Source of the DNA: Icerya purchasi
Lineage: Eukaryota; Arthropoda; Insecta; Hemiptera; Monophlebidae
Assembly: GCA_039619475.1 (NCBI GenBank)
Contig: CM077115.1
Location: 152,309,774 to 152,373,773 of the forward strand
Length of the DNA: 64,000 bases
Direction of reading: 5' to 3'
Notes under the pieces: model-generated
The model's database searches: none
Told to the model about the DNA's origin: nothing
What the model saw: the letters and a program-made list of their open reading frames with translations, nothing else
Shown: in pieces, positions 14,366-26,627 of the stretch
Layout of the letters: every line of letters begins with the position of its first letter
Position numbering within the stretch: position 1 is the first letter of the stretch
Program-made: the position numbers and the translations under genes

Positions 14366-15389
14366 TCAGGATGAGCGTCATTTTTTGAGTGAAACGTATT
14401 AAATCGTGGTATATTGAATTTACTTGATGTTACTAAAACGTGAAACGTTACACATTTTCCAACCAAGACAATCCATTGCAAACAATCGGTAACCGATTAT
14501 TTTGCTAGCAAAAATAAAACACATAATTTCATAAGGTAAACGCACAAGTTCTACAAAAAGTCGCTCGTATAAATGTATAGAATTTTAATCGGCCTGATAA
14601 TTGGCTCTACAAAAAGTCTGATGTATGCGAGCACTCTTAATTGACACTCAGTGTGGATGCGTAGTAGAATTGAAATAGCTCGATTCAAAATGTTGAAATT
14701 GTCTATTTATTTGTACGACTTATACATATTATTTTCATTATAATTTAGCAATCATATACCAAAAAATTATTTTCTAGTAATAAGTGTCTATGCAAGTTAT
14801 AAAAGTGTAATGAAAGATTTCCTGCAATTAAATTTCTCATAACCATTTCGTAATCCTGACATAGTAAGATAGTTACCAATTTCGTTCACAAATAATTTGC
14901 GCTGTGCCCGGCTGAAAATTTTAAAAAGGATTGTGACATGTTCCATCATGATATTAAAATAAGATAAATATTTTTTCAACTGGTATAAATGTTTTTTTTT
15001 TTTTCTTTTCGAAAAGAACTCTCAAAGGACATGTTCTATTTTGGTATTAAAATAAGCTGAATACTGAGACAGATTCGGTCGCCATGACGATATATGATTA
15101 CGCTGTCTGAATTAAGAAATAATGATAATAATTATGATAAGTTCCGGACTACATTTTTTGACAAGTTCCCAGGAAAATCATTTCGATTTCTCAGGCTTCC
15201 TCGGGTAGCGTGCAAACGTCGCATTCTCCGACAAGGACGCTAAATCGGCAAACTTTGACAGAGATTATTGGATTGCGAAAGGAAGCAGCGAATTGCAACA
15301 TATGAACAGTGACTTTTTAAGTTCAAAGAAAATGTAAGAATAAGAGATTAGTTCACGATTCTGCCAAAAGTAATTTTTCACTTATAAAC

Positions 15390-17385
15390 ATAAACCTACT
15401 GATAAAATTCACGTCGGAAATTGGTTGTGCTATTCAGAAACTAAAGGGCGATTTTTCTGTTTTGTTTGCAAAGTTATAGATTCAGATATTAATCAGTCAG
15501 CACGGTTTACGAAAGATTGGTTCGATGACAGGAAGAATACGAATAATTTGTTGAAAAGGCATGAAGAAAGCATTCCGCATAGAAAAGCTATAATTTCGCT
15601 GTTAAATCGCAAAAACAAGAATGAGTGTCGATTCTCAACTTGTGAGCCAAATTCAGACTTAGAAAAATTATTGGCAGATGCTTTTAAAACGAATTATTTC
15701 AGTAATAAAGTTTTTAGCAGAACGAGGTTTTACGTTTCGGGGTAGTGATGAAATTATTGGTTCAACACATAATGAGAATTGCTTAGGTTTATTAGAATTA
15801 ATTTCCAAATTTGACGTTTTTATGGCCCAACATATTCAAACTTATGCCCATAAACGAAAAGGACACACGTCATATTTATCTAAAACAACATGCGAGGAAT
15901 TTATGAAATTAATTGCATCAAGCATGCTGGATCAAATTATTTGTGAAATTAAGAGATCCAGGTACTATTCAGTGTCATTACATTCTATTTCAGATATATC
16001 GCATGTAAACCAACTGATTTTGATAGGGTGCTATGTTCTACCATCTAGGGCAGTTGAGAGATTTGTTAGGTTCTTAGACGTGGAAATACTGCTGAACAAT
16101 TTGTCCAAAGTTTACTAGATTTCTTAAGTAATAATGGCACTGATATCAAAGATTTTCGTGGACGTCGCTATGATAATGCCCCAGCAACATGAGCGGAAAA
16201 TAAAGCTGCCTGCGAGCACGAATTAAAGGAATGAATAAGTATGCAGAATACATTTCCTGTCTTGCACATTCATTAAATTTAGTTGCTAAGTGCGCTGCAG
16301 ACTGTACAGAGGCATTATTTTTTTTCGATTTTATTGAAAATTGTTATAATTTTTTTTCTACTTCTACACATCGTTGGAGTCCTCTTGCGAAAACTCTTAC
16401 TTCGAAAATTCCGATTTTGAAAAGGTTGTAGAATACTAGGTGGTCCGCCAGAGCTGATGTTACGAAGGCACTTTTATGATGTGGTTTTACCACTATCAAG
16501 CAAGTGTTGGATGACATTTGCAATAATATAGATTAAAAGGCAGAGTGTCGTAATCGAGCTTACGGACTAGTTTCAAACATGAATAAGTTGAAAACGGGAA
16601 TAATGGCAATTACGTGGAATGGTATCCTAGTAGGGTACGCCCTTTATGAATCATTATATGAATATGTCCAAACAATGCGATCCACATTTTTAGATATTGA
16701 AGTAAAAGCCGAAGATATCTGACAGGCTGTCATGAAAACGGATGTTGCTAGTGCGACTGACAGTTCGAAAAACGAAGCTCCGGAAATTCAATATTATAAA
16801 TTGCTAATGAAAAATTCGTTAAAATCATCTTTGCCCAATTAAGAAATTGCTTTGCGCATTTATTTGTCTCCCCCATAATGACGAACTGCAGCGGCGAACG
16901 TTCATTTTCGACATTGAAGCGTATAAAAAACGAATTAAGGTGGAACACGATGAGCCAAGAACGTCTGAATTATCTCTCTTTGATAAATATAGAATATGAT
17001 TTGCTCAGAGAAATTGATATTCATATCGTATTAACTCTAAATTCGCCCACATTAAATCTAGAAAAGTTACCTTGTAAAAGTTTAACAAATAATAAAAGTT
17101 CGTCGTTATTAATTGTCAGTTTTAAAATGTTAGTTTCTTACCGAAATTATTCTAAATTGCCGGAGCAATCTCAACTCTGGCTTTTTGTACTTGTCAAAGG
17201 CCAACAGGGGGCCTATTGTAATATCTACTTTACTATTTAACACTAACATAATTTGTAACCTATAGATGGCAAATAAACATATTGAGCATTGAATTATTGT
17301 TTTACCACTTTATACTTAAGAACTCAGTAGATCGATAGAATTTATTACGGGCCCCGCGCTTGCTTAATCCGGCACTGCAGGTGAA
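15390..17385 (+). pseudogene. hAT transposase pseudogene (TTF zinc finger / DUF4371 / dimerisation type)
   Basis: Plus-strand fragments of a ZMYM1-like hAT transposase in shifted frames. The TTF-type zinc finger is at 15425-15700 (FFCFVCKVI, then LLKRHEESIPHRKAI). The DUF4371 part is at 15700-16118 (FLAERGFTFRGSDEIIG, then GHTSYLSKTTCEEF). The RNase-H-fold core is at 16231-16431 (CLAHSLNLVAKCA, then STHRWSPL). The C-terminal dimerisation motif is at 16878-17060 (NCSGERSFSTLKRIKNELR, then RLNYLSLINIE). Stops and frameshifts make it inactive. The right terminus is recognisable at 17352-17385 as GGGCCCCGCGC...CCGGCACTGCAG. The matching left terminus was not found, so the element may be 5'-eroded. 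It lies just upstream of GMC gene 1 and is unrelated to it. Confidence 0.88.
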
Positions 17386-17955
17386 AAGCGCCATGATGTT
17401 ACACTGGAAGCAGCAATTAATGATAAATTTGAAATTACTTTTAAAGGAGCAACTTTTTTATCCGCTTTATATTTCTTCGCCAACTTTCACCTAAAATTAG
17501 GCGATCTTTTTGCAATCGTGCGCAATAAATGTTCTCAATGGGTGAGTGAAATATGTTCCGCAGAGAAATAACTATAGGGGTTAAAGTTTTGAACGTGCCC
17601 GTAAACAAAGAGCATGAACCGTTCCGGTGCAATAATTAAATGTTAACCTTCCGATGCTAAATAACGCGTTAACAGCAGCGCCATTTAGATGCAGTACATT
17701 AATATGTATCTCGTTTAATTAGCGGGAAAAAAACGAGTGCAACAATGTAATACTTTAATCGAAGTTTGTCGTTATCAATATGCTATAATATTATCATTTT
17801 AATGACTGTTTATTCTAACTTCATGACTTCGCATTATGCTTATTGACCGATTAGTCAACAATTAGTGACGGCTGGAACTGGCTTATTTTGAAGATTACTT
17901 TAATAAGTCATCGCAGTCTGCAGTACTGTTGCAGTTGCTATTTGTCCCGTACGCG

Positions 17956-18011
17956 ATGACTTTTTTAAAATGGTTTCTCGTTACCTTATCACTGCAGTTT
18001 GCAACTTCATC
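17956..18011 (+). CDS. GMC oxidoreductase gene 1, first coding exon (signal peptide)
   Basis: This short exon starts at ATG 17956 and encodes MTFLKWFLVTLSLQFATS plus two bases of the next codon. It ends at a strong splice donor, GTAAGTAT, at 18012. A basic start followed by a hydrophobic stretch is typical of a signal peptide, so the enzyme is probably secreted or lumenal. Three things support it. An almost identical exon (56 nt, same donor, similar peptide) lies at 35709-35764 before GMC gene 2. The leftover two bases fit the single base that opens the catalytic exon at 28213, giving Ser at residue 19. Both are in the same order and strand as their catalytic exons. The upstream frame has no nearby alternative ATG. 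The 5' UTR and promoter are not resolved. The joining is inferred from homology and phase; no transcript was seen. Confidence 0.82.
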
Positions 18012-18338
18012 GTAAGTATATATTATCGTTGTTTTTCTGGAATCCCGTTATAGAATAGGAAAATTTACTGTTTCATCATTTACAGACTTTTCCATTAATC
18101 ATTTTTTACAGCTCTTTTTTTATCGTTCCCTATTTTTGTATCTTTCCAGTATGCTCCTTCTCCAGCGAATTTTTATATCAGTTCTGCGTTAGTATGAAAA
18201 TTATATCTGTTAATTACACACGTATTGTTTACGTTTATCGTATAATAAGTAAACTTAAAACCATACTACTATGAACGGTTATTTAGTTTTTAAATACCTG
18301 ACGCGATTCGAAGACAAAGCTTCACGATCACGGGAGTT

Positions 18339-18461
18339 ATTATACATAGTATGTAAATTTAACAAAGCCAATGACTGATTAATAATAACGGATTTAGGTC
18401 GATAACAAAATCCGTTATTTTTATTCAGTCATTATCTTTGTTAAATTTATGTATTATAATT
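18339..18461. repeat. Imperfect hairpin repeat in intron 1
   Basis: Left arm 18339-18395 (includes AAATTTAACAAAGCCAATGA and ATAACGGATTT) and right arm 18408-18461 (AAATCCGTTATTTTTATTC, then TTTGTTAAATTTATG) pair over about 50 bp around a 12-nt loop. Probably a foldback MITE. Confidence 0.75.
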
Positions 18462-18599
18462 AAATAATTGTTTATAGCGGTGTGTTTAAATTTACTTAGT
18501 ATGAAAATTCTTCAATCGCCGGTTGTCTTTTAAGATTCCGTACGCATGTAATGTACGGAATCCTAATAAAATGGTTCAAACACGACAAAACTATTCAAT

Positions 18600-18945
18600 T
18601 AAAATATGCAATAACTCACCAACGGTTTGACTTATAAACTTAAAATTTGGAACATAAATTACAACTAAAATTCTCTTTAAAACCATATCTATAACTTCAC
18701 GATGACCGATTACTCTGAACGGCAAAAAACCGTCAAGAATATATAATGCGCTATTTAAAACGACCTCAAAAATCACTTAAAAAATCATAAATCATCACCG
18801 GATAAACCGTTTTAAAGGTGAAATTGGAAATATAAAATAAAATGCAGGAGTCCTTTCATAAAATCAAAAAATTACGTTAAAAAAATTACTTAACCCCCCC
18901 TTTTGGGCCAAAAACAGCAAAAAAAGGAAGTTCACGTAAGTATTA
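18600..18945 (+). repeat. Dispersed repeat related to the one at 40250-40860
   Basis: The part from 18755 shares the order CCTCAAAAATCAC, TCATCACC, CCTTTCATAAAAT, AAAAATTACG and a C-run then TTTGGG..CAAAAACAG with 40453-40640. The family is not identified; the 40-kb copy starts with AGCTGACCCGGCGAACTTTG, a motif I recall as widespread in insect repeats. It directly precedes the tandem array. Confidence 0.55.
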
Positions 18946-18989
18946 GCCCGAGTAAAAACGTTAGAGAAACCAAAACGTATTTCAGACAT

Positions 18990-20590
18990 ATGTATAAAGG
19001 GGACCGCTTCATAGGAAAAATATATTCAAGCTTACAACTTTAAATTAGAACCCCAGAGGTGCCAAAAGCTGTTGGAAAGATCGCTATTTTTCCAACACGA
19101 AACCGTATTTCATTTCCTTAACAAAACTTTCAAAGTTGCCGTAATGCTCAAAAAAGCGCGAAAAATAGCGTGTCCCCTAGCGCTGCGAGTGTTACAGCTA
19201 AAAATTTTAAACACGGTTAAAAATATATATGCTTCCATGTATATTTCTATAGTTTGGAACATCCTGGTTCCTAGCTCTAAAAATAGAGCTCCGGGGCTTT
19301 GAAAGCTTAAAATTTTGGAAAAAAATATTTTTTTTCCCCCGGCATGTGATATATTGTTGCAAAGATCGGCTATTGGTCGGGAATAAAACCATATTTCATT
19401 TCGCTAACAAAACTTTTAAAGTTGCCAAAAAGTTCGAAAAAGCGCGAAAAATGAAGTATCCTCCCTTTTACCGCCGGGAGTATTATAGCTAAAAATTTTA
19501 AACACGGCTAAAAATACGCGCTTGCACGTACGTTTCTCTAGTTTGGACATCCGGGTTTCCAGTTTTACGATTAGACCCTACGGGGGCCGAAAGCTCGAAA
19601 TTTTGAAAAAAAAAAATTTTTTCCCGGGCATGTGTGATATATTGTTGGAAAGATCGCTATGTGTCGAGAACAAAACCGAATTTCATTTTTTTAACGAAAC
19701 TTTCGTATTTTACTAAAAGTTTAAAAAGCATGATTAATGGCGTGTAGCTCTCGCTTGTGTCTCATGTTTTTTAGCTAAAGGTTTTGAATAAGGTTAAAAA
19801 AATGTTCTTCCCTGTGTATTTCTTTACTTTAGAACATCTGGATTTCCAACTTTAAAATCGGACCCTTGGGGCGCCGAAAGTTCGAAAGTTTCAAAAAAAT
19901 ATTCTTTTTTCTGGTCATGTGATATATCGATGAAAAGATCGCTATTTGTTGGGAACAAAACCGTATTTCATTTTCTTAACGAAACTTTCAGAGTTAACAA
20001 AAAGTTCAAGAGAGCGCGAGAACTGATATGTAGTCTCCCCTTTGCGACCCGAGTGTTATAGCTAAAAATTTTGAACATGGTTAAAAAAATTCGCATTCCT
20101 GTATACTTCTCTAGTTTAGAACAACCGAGTTTCCGCTTTTTTAATTCGGCGCTTGGGGCACCGAAAGCTAAAAGATTTTGAAATAAATATTTCTTTTATT
20201 CCGGCCGTGTGATCTATTGTTAGAAAGATCGCTATTTAACGGGAATGGAGCAATAAGTCATTTCCTTAACGAAATTTTTGAAGTTGACGAAAAGTTCAAA
20301 ATCGCGTGGATGATGACGTATGTGTCCCTTTCTGGATGACGCGAGTATCATAGTTAAAAATTTTGAACAAGGTTAAAAATATGTACATTCCCGTATATTT
20401 TGCTAGTTTGAAGCATTCGAGTTTCTAACGTCAGAGGTAGACCCCGGGAGGCGCGGAATATTCGAAATTTTTGAAAAATTTTTTTTCCAGTCATCTGACA
20501 TATTAATTGAGAGATCACTATTTGTCGGGAACGAAATTTTCGAGACGGCGATAATTTTAAAAAGTCGCAAAATATTACGTTCCTCTTCCA
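18990..20590 (+). repeat. Tandem array of ~287-bp units
   Basis: At least six diverged units. The anchor GATCGCTAT or its variants starts at 19079, 19364, 19652, 19937, 20227 and 20513, a spacing of 285-290 bp. Each unit repeats in order an AACGAAACTTT-like phrase, AAAAGTTCAAAA, GAGTGTTATAGCTAAAAATTTT, GTATATTTCT.TAGTTT and CATGTGATATATTG. Unit-to-unit divergence is considerable. No coding signal was seen. Confidence 0.88.
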
Positions 20591-21689
20591 CTTTGCAGCG
20601 GAAAAATCAGATTCCTTTGTTTTGAATTTAGCATTATATAAATATAAATTATAATTACGTTAACTTACATACGGAGTAACCCTGAGCGCATGAAACATCA
20701 TGCTTGACTGAACTTGTTTTTATTAGTTTCAATGGATAACTTATCCGAGGTGATATTGTAATATTACTAAACAGACTTCGTGACAATTTCGAATAGAGGC
20801 GTATTTACTATACTACGGACACAATCGGTGCGGTTCTTAAGATTAGCAGCTCAGAAATGCTACTAGGTTGAACCCGTGATCAACCGAAATTAAAAACAGT
20901 TATCAGTTACGTAAACGTGTTAATGCAGAAAAAATAAATACTTCTTACTAAGAAAAAAGAAATTCACAGTACTCTAAGCACTTCCAGGACCCCGTATATT
21001 TCCTTTCTACTGGTGGGAAAAATACTGTATCGTAAACATGTCTTACGACCTTGAAATGGACACTTCTTTTTTTTTTTTCAAGCATAAATAAAATTAAATA
21101 TTGATTAGGAAATACAGAGGCGAAAGCACGATTTTTTTTCAAGATTACATTGATCATGCTCAGTGCAGTGATTGATGAAATGATAAAAACAGCGTGCAAA
21201 TGATCGACGCCGCGGCCGAAAAACATATCTATGTTCGTATGATTTTTAGTCGTAGCAGTGGTCAGATCATTATTTAGCTCGAGATTGAAAACATTTCGCA
21301 GCTTTTCAATCAATAGTGACAAAGAAGCGAATTCAAATCAATGAACTCTTCAAACTCAACAAGCGGCGAATGTCGACAAATTTATTTTTTAATGTTTCGT
21401 GATAGGTCGAAACATGCATTTACAGAAGGAAAAATAAAAAGGAGATTTTTATGAAAGTTTTAGGGTTTTGATTTAGTTCTGTAGCGTTTCTACCGTTTTA
21501 TTGTTACCTTCAGTAAACTTTTTCATTACTTTTTTGTCTTGCATTTTAAAAGAAAGCTTTCTAGATTTCAGTATTTTTTGTTTAATACTTTTCGTATACG
21601 TATTTTAAAAAAAATAATGTTTTTTTATATAGGTTCATCAGCGAAAACTTTGCCCAAGAAATTTGAAAGGAAGAAAGAATAAATTTATA

Positions 21690-22580
21690 TTCCTACGAGT
21701 TTTAATGGTAGAGGATAAAAATAATTCAAGGGCAAGAATAACAGAAGTAGAAGGAAATGAGAGAATACAAGGGAGTAGGAATATCAAGTTTTAATAGAGA
21801 AGAATAGAAGGACGATTGCTCAGCAGAGAAGGCCGCACATTCAAATAAAATGTGATCAGCATCATGAGGAAAGTATGTGGAAGGGGATGAAAAGAACAAA
21901 ATAGGTATAGATGAAGACCGAAAAGATGATGCAGCAAGGAAACTATGATTAAAGTCCTTTGTGCCCCTTTCATCCTCCTACCTTAAATGCCACGTGTGAT
22001 GTAAACCACGTACTATTTCACAGAACGCGCCGTCTTTTATTCCAATTTGTTTAGCCTTCCCTACTCCTTACAGTGCCCTCTACATTCTCGCTTTTCCATC
22101 TCCTTCTGTTGTTCCTTTGTTAGCCGCCTTCATTTCTTCTGTCTCTAATCGTTTCTTGATATAACCCGTCGCTTCATATGTCTTTCTATTCTTCTAATCT
22201 TTTGTGTTGGGTAAATGTCCTGTGCCGACGTGCCCATAATTTAAAAAAAAAAAAAAAAAAAAGTGAAGGCGACAAATAGCAGAGATTGTACAGCGCTTAA
22301 GAAATCAGGGGTCCATGGGTGAAGAGGAAAAGTTGACTGACTAGAGAGGTAACAGAAGGCAGGATTACAAAATAAAGAAGCATAGGAATTGAGCCATATG
22401 TAGTCTGGAATGAGTTAATTAGGGAAAGCAGAGTAATATTATGAGCTGAAAATGTGCCCAAAAATGCGCCTAAAAATTTGCCCCTGGAAATGAAAGAACC
22501 GGCTGAGGAATCCACCATCTCATTGCCCTCAATATCTCAATGACCAAGAATCCACAGGGACAATAAGGAGAAGGCACGAC
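21690..22580 (-). pseudogene. LINE family A tail (RNase H + Cys/His motif), interrupted copy
   Basis: Two minus-strand pieces of one LINE 3' region. 22580-22262 encodes an RNase H end (DIEGNEMVDSSAGSF). 21974-21690 encodes the downstream Cys/His motif segment (DADHILFECAAF) and the LDIPTPLYSL region. Between them (21975-22261) sits a plus-strand LINE tail with its own poly(A), inserted later. The best intact relative in this window is at 44340-44961. Confidence 0.75.
21975..22261 (+). mobile_element. LINE family A 3' end with poly(A), nested insertion
   Basis: Plus-strand 3' untranslated region ending TTGGGTAAATGTCCTGTGCC and then a run of 20 A. The same ending (T.CTGGGTAAAGGTGC.TGG) appears on the minus strand next to the poly(T) tracts at 37060 and 53760. 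It interrupts an older opposite-strand copy. Confidence 0.7.
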
Positions 22581-22750
22581 CCATTCATTCTCTCCCTTCC
22601 TTCTCCTTTGGTTATTCTAGCTCTTGATTCCTTTCGGTCGGTTATCTCTGATCGTGTAAGGATCTGAGTCTCTCTTTCCCCTCTGTTCCACTGTTCTTGG
22701 GTCAATGTTCACGTTGACATACCCCTTAAAAAAAAAAAAAAGAAAAAAGT
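22581..22750 (+). mobile_element. LINE family A 3' end with poly(A), second tail
   Basis: Plus-strand tail with TTCTTGGGTCAATGTTCACG followed by a poly(A) tract at about 22729-22748. Only the untranslated end is present. Confidence 0.6.
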
Positions 22751-23559
22751 TTTGCCGACGGGCGCGCCAGTCGAGTGTTCTTTTGCAAAGAAGCTAAATT
22801 CGAAGCTTTGTTTTACTATGCTTTTTTGGTCACAGTTCGCTATCAATTTTAGTATACCGGCAAATTAATATTAACGTGTAATAAAATTATACAACGAAAA
22901 AATACACCTTAAAACTAACTTAAATTTACGTAAACTTTTTTTTTTATTCAACATTGATTTACGTAAATTACATACTGCTTAGTTTATTATTTATCGGTAT
23001 AGTGATAAATAAAGTCGGCTAGAATAGAGATAATAGAGGGGCACCTGGAAAGGAAAGTAAAAAAGAGGTATTATATAGATTAGAAAAGTTTTTAAAAAAA
23101 TACATGTCCAAAATGTGAGATTACAATTAGCAGGGTGAAGTGGATAGTAAGTGGGTAATGTAAGAAATGGTGCTGAGAAGCGGAAAGCGAACTGGCATAA
23201 GGAAGTTATTATAGGACACGACGAAAAAAAAAAGGAATATTTAAGTACTAAGATCGAAAAGGACGGGAAGGTTGGAAAGTAAGATAAAAGGAGTTCGGGT
23301 CAGTAAAATAGAAAGAACAGTTTCCGGATCGGAATTTTCAATGGAACTTTTTGGATCTAGGGAATAATACATTATGTACCAGAAATTTGTACTGACATGC
23401 ATTTTTAATATTGCAGAGTGTGAGAGAATATCGATGTTTCGTTGTCTGAAATTTTCGCGTGTGGCTGCATATTCAGAAAAAATCCATATTTACAATTTGG
23501 TATTATCACGAAGAGACAAAATGTAAAAAAGTGTAAGTGAGATATTGATTCTGCGAAAC

Positions 23560-25200
23560 ATATAGAACTGACGGTGGTGGTTTGAGGATACAATGGACTA
23601 CTTACTTCGTTAACAGTGAAGGCAAGAGGATTTTTTATGATCGGAAGGACATTAACCAAATAATTTCCTACTATTACGAAAACCTATATAATAATATGAA
23701 AAACGAAAATAAAATAAAATTTTTGGACGAGACAGTGGAAAAAGAGCCGTGCTTTCTGGAATGCGAAATTGAAGCAGTAATTAAACAATTAAAAACAAAC
23801 AAATGCCCAGGACACGATGGCATAACGAATGAAAATATAAAAACGGGAGGTAGAGACATGGAAATAATATTAACAAAATTATTTAACAATATTTTGGAAA
23901 TACTGGAAACCCGCAGATATAATAATATTTTTCAAGAAAGGGGATAGATATAAGGTAGAGAATTACAGATCAATCACCCTTACTCCGACGATCTCAAAAA
24001 TGTTTTCGAAAATAATTGAAAATAGGCTAAAAAAAAATACTAAACGAACAGCAACCAGTAGAACGGGCATGATTCAGGAGTACATTTTCAACGATGGATC
24101 ATATTCATACGGTGAATCAAATAATCGAAAAAAGTAAAGAGTACCGGAAGGAGCTTTATATAGGACCGATCGATTACAATAAAGCCTTTGATTCCATAAA
24201 ACACGATTTCCTTCTCTAAGGTCGCTAATGAATCAAGGAACCCTATACAAATTTATAAAAATAATAAGTGAAATATACAGTAATATGAAAGCTAGAATAA
24301 AAATAGATACGAGAGGAGATTATTTTGACATCAGAAAAGGAATGAGGCAGGGTGACCCGTTATCGCAAACGCATTGGAGGAAATATTCCGCAACTTAAAC
24401 TGGGACGAGAAGGGATCCGCATAAATGGTAGCCGTCTAACAAACCTTAGGTATGCAGACAACGTTGCCCTTTTTACAGAATAGCTGGAGGAATGGACCTA
24501 AGTGTACACAGTAATAAAGCAGGTTTAGTAATAAACACCCAAAAAATAAAAATTCTGTCGAAAAATATTGAGCAAAAGAAAATAAAAATAGACGGGTAGG
24601 AAATCGATATGGCCACGGAAAGTATATACTTAGGTCAAAAGCTGGCTTTCGCGAACGAAATAGAGAAAGAAATAGAAATTCGGGTAACTAAGACATGGTC
24701 GAAATATTGGTGCTTAAAGAACGTCTTCAAAGGGGATTTCAGTAGTAGACATAAAAGCCAAGTTTTCAACACGTGTATAGCTCGAGTCCTAACGTGTATG
24801 GATGTCGAACATGGCTCCTTAAGAAAAATATACTTAACAAAGTTAGAGTTATTCAAAATGCCATAGAGCGCTCAATACTAAACATCAAAAGAAGCGACTG
24901 AATAAAAACAAAAATAATAGTACCACGTCGGACGTAGTAAATGGAATTGGGCTGGACACATCTCCCGTCTAAAGGATGACCGGTGGACTTATAAAAGCAC
25001 TCTTTGGCAACCACGGGAAGGAAAGAGGAAGACAGGTAAGCAAATAACACGCTGGAAAGATGATTCGAATAAGTTTTTAAACCAAAATAAACTTTCAAAC
25101 AATAGCCATAGATAGGTTAGAATGGAAACGCTTGCGAGAGGCCTTTTTACTCAATACGGGCCGGGGGACTAGTGAGCCCTACTTTGGGTCGTTAAATAAA
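23560..25200 (+). pseudogene. Decayed LINE (RTE-like reverse transcriptase to 3' end)
   Basis: Plus-strand RT in several frames. 23582-23947 holds the fingers motif (KQLKTNKCPGHDGIT, then NENIKTGG). Near 23940-24220 are NYRSITLTPTISKMF-like and IDYNKAFDSIKHDF segments. At 24330-24480 are RKGMRQGDPLS and then LRYADNVALF, in which the catalytic YADD has become YADN. 24609-25150 gives the C-terminal domain (KWNWAGHISRLKDDRWTYK) and the terminal TQYGPG segment. The layout is that of RTE-like LINEs. The mutated active site and the stops make it dead. It lies inside GMC intron 1 in the sense orientation. Confidence 0.85.
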
Positions 25201-25310
25201 TGTAATAATTTTTTCTCATAAAAATTGTCCCAATAAAGGTATTCTGATTGTGTATAATATACGTATTTTATTACGATATATATATATAAGCGTACACCTT
25301 ATCTGTAGTC

Positions 25311-25376
25311 AGGGCTGGATCGGGGAGGGGAGCTATAGCTCTGGACGCCAGGCTCCAGGGGGGCCCCGCGCTCTTG
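25311..25376 (+). repeat. Possible hAT-type terminus
   Basis: CAGGGCTGGATCGGGG followed about 40 bp later by GGGGGGCCCCGCGC. The same pieces occur at the end of the hAT pseudogene (17352-17385, opposite orientation). No partner end or TSD was identified. Confidence 0.45.
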
Positions 25377-25630
25377 AGTAGAAAAAAATTTCATTTCCCA
25401 CGTGCAAAATTTAAGTTTTTTCTCCCTAAATACTTAATACTGCAAAAATGCAAGATTTTAAATTTGCGTTTTTTATCTTAAAAATAATTCAATTAATTTT
25501 TATATATAAAAAAAGAATATATAAGTTCATTAATAAAATGACTTATTTTTTCTCTATAAAACTTTCTCCAATAAACTAAATGTGCTACATAAAATGAATA
25601 TTTATGGAAATTTTCTACGACAAATCTAAC

Positions 25631-25706
25631 TTATTGTGTTAAAAAAAAAAAAATGAACGAGTCCTTTAACGTACGATTGAATAATAAATAAACATTTGAC
25701 AAAATG
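25631..25706 (+). repeat. Short dispersed repeat, copy 2
   Basis: Matches 8976-9047, with a longer A-run and GAGTCCTTTAACGTACG followed by TTGAATAATAAATAAACATT. It lies about 90 bp before the left end of the 2.3-kb inverted-repeat element. Family not recognised. Confidence 0.55.
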
Positions 25707-26199
25707 GTATTTTTTATAATTGGTTTTTTATTTTTCATAAAACAGGCAGTTTTAAAATATTTGAATTTTTCTTCAAATGACTTTTTCCTTGTTAACCGAC
25801 TTCAAAAAAGGAGGAGGTATTCAATTCGACTGTATTTTTTTTTTTTTTTTTTTTTTATGTGTGTTACCACAGAACTTTCTTCTAGATGAACCGATTTTGA
25901 TGATTCTTCTTTTATTTGAAAGGCAGTGTTTGTCATGTGGTCCCATTTAAATTTGATCAAGATCTGACCGATAGTTTTTGAGTTATCCTTAATAATGCGG
26001 AAGATTGAAGCTTTTTGGATGCTTTTCATTCATGATTGTTTTCACCGTCGGATTAGATTTTTGACTTAAAATACTATAAATTTGCCAAATTACCATGGAA
26101 ATGTAGCTTTTAGTGTTTTCACACCGTGGAAATATCTGGTCTTATTAAAATGTTTTAATTTAATTGAATAAAAATGCACTAAAAAGTAAAAAATAAAAT

Positions 26200-26627
26200 G
26201 CTTTTTTACAAAAAATAAATATCGATACTTGAAGGTTTATTATATAAATTTAAAAATGCACTAAAAAGTAAAAAATAATTACTCCCGATGAGAAAATATA
26301 TATATCAGAGTGATATAACACCTTAAGGGTGATATCGTAATTCTTATACAACATTAATTTTTTGGAGTTGGCATCAAATTCATATTAAAAGAATAATTAA
26401 AAACTGCATTAAATGTTGATTAAATTGTTCCTAACATGAATTTAATTCCAACTCCGAAAAGTTAATGTTGTATAAGAATTACGATATCACCCTTAAGGTG
26501 TTATATCACTCTGATATATATATTTTCTCATCGGGAGTAATTATTTTTTACTTTTTAGTGCATTTTTAAATTTGTATAATAAACCTTCAAGTATCGATAT
26601 TTATTTTTTGTAAAACAGCATTTTTTT
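26200..26627. repeat. Inner palindrome of the inverted-repeat element, left arm
   Basis: Half-arms share CTCCCGATGAGAAAATATA, AGAGTGATATAACACCTTAA and GATATCGTAATTCTTATACA, mirrored at 26455-26545 around a ~75-bp centre. The direct phrase ATGCACTAAAAAGTAAAAAA occurs just before it and again inside it. The copy in the right arm is inverted. Confidence 0.8.

Noticed and set aside
18339..18461. microRNA precursor
   Set aside because: Arms are too long and too symmetric for a typical insect pre-miRNA; a foldback repeat is simpler.
23405..23659. Minus-strand ORF at the start of the RTE-like LINE
   Set aside because: It overlaps the plus-strand LINE reading frame and has no features of its own.
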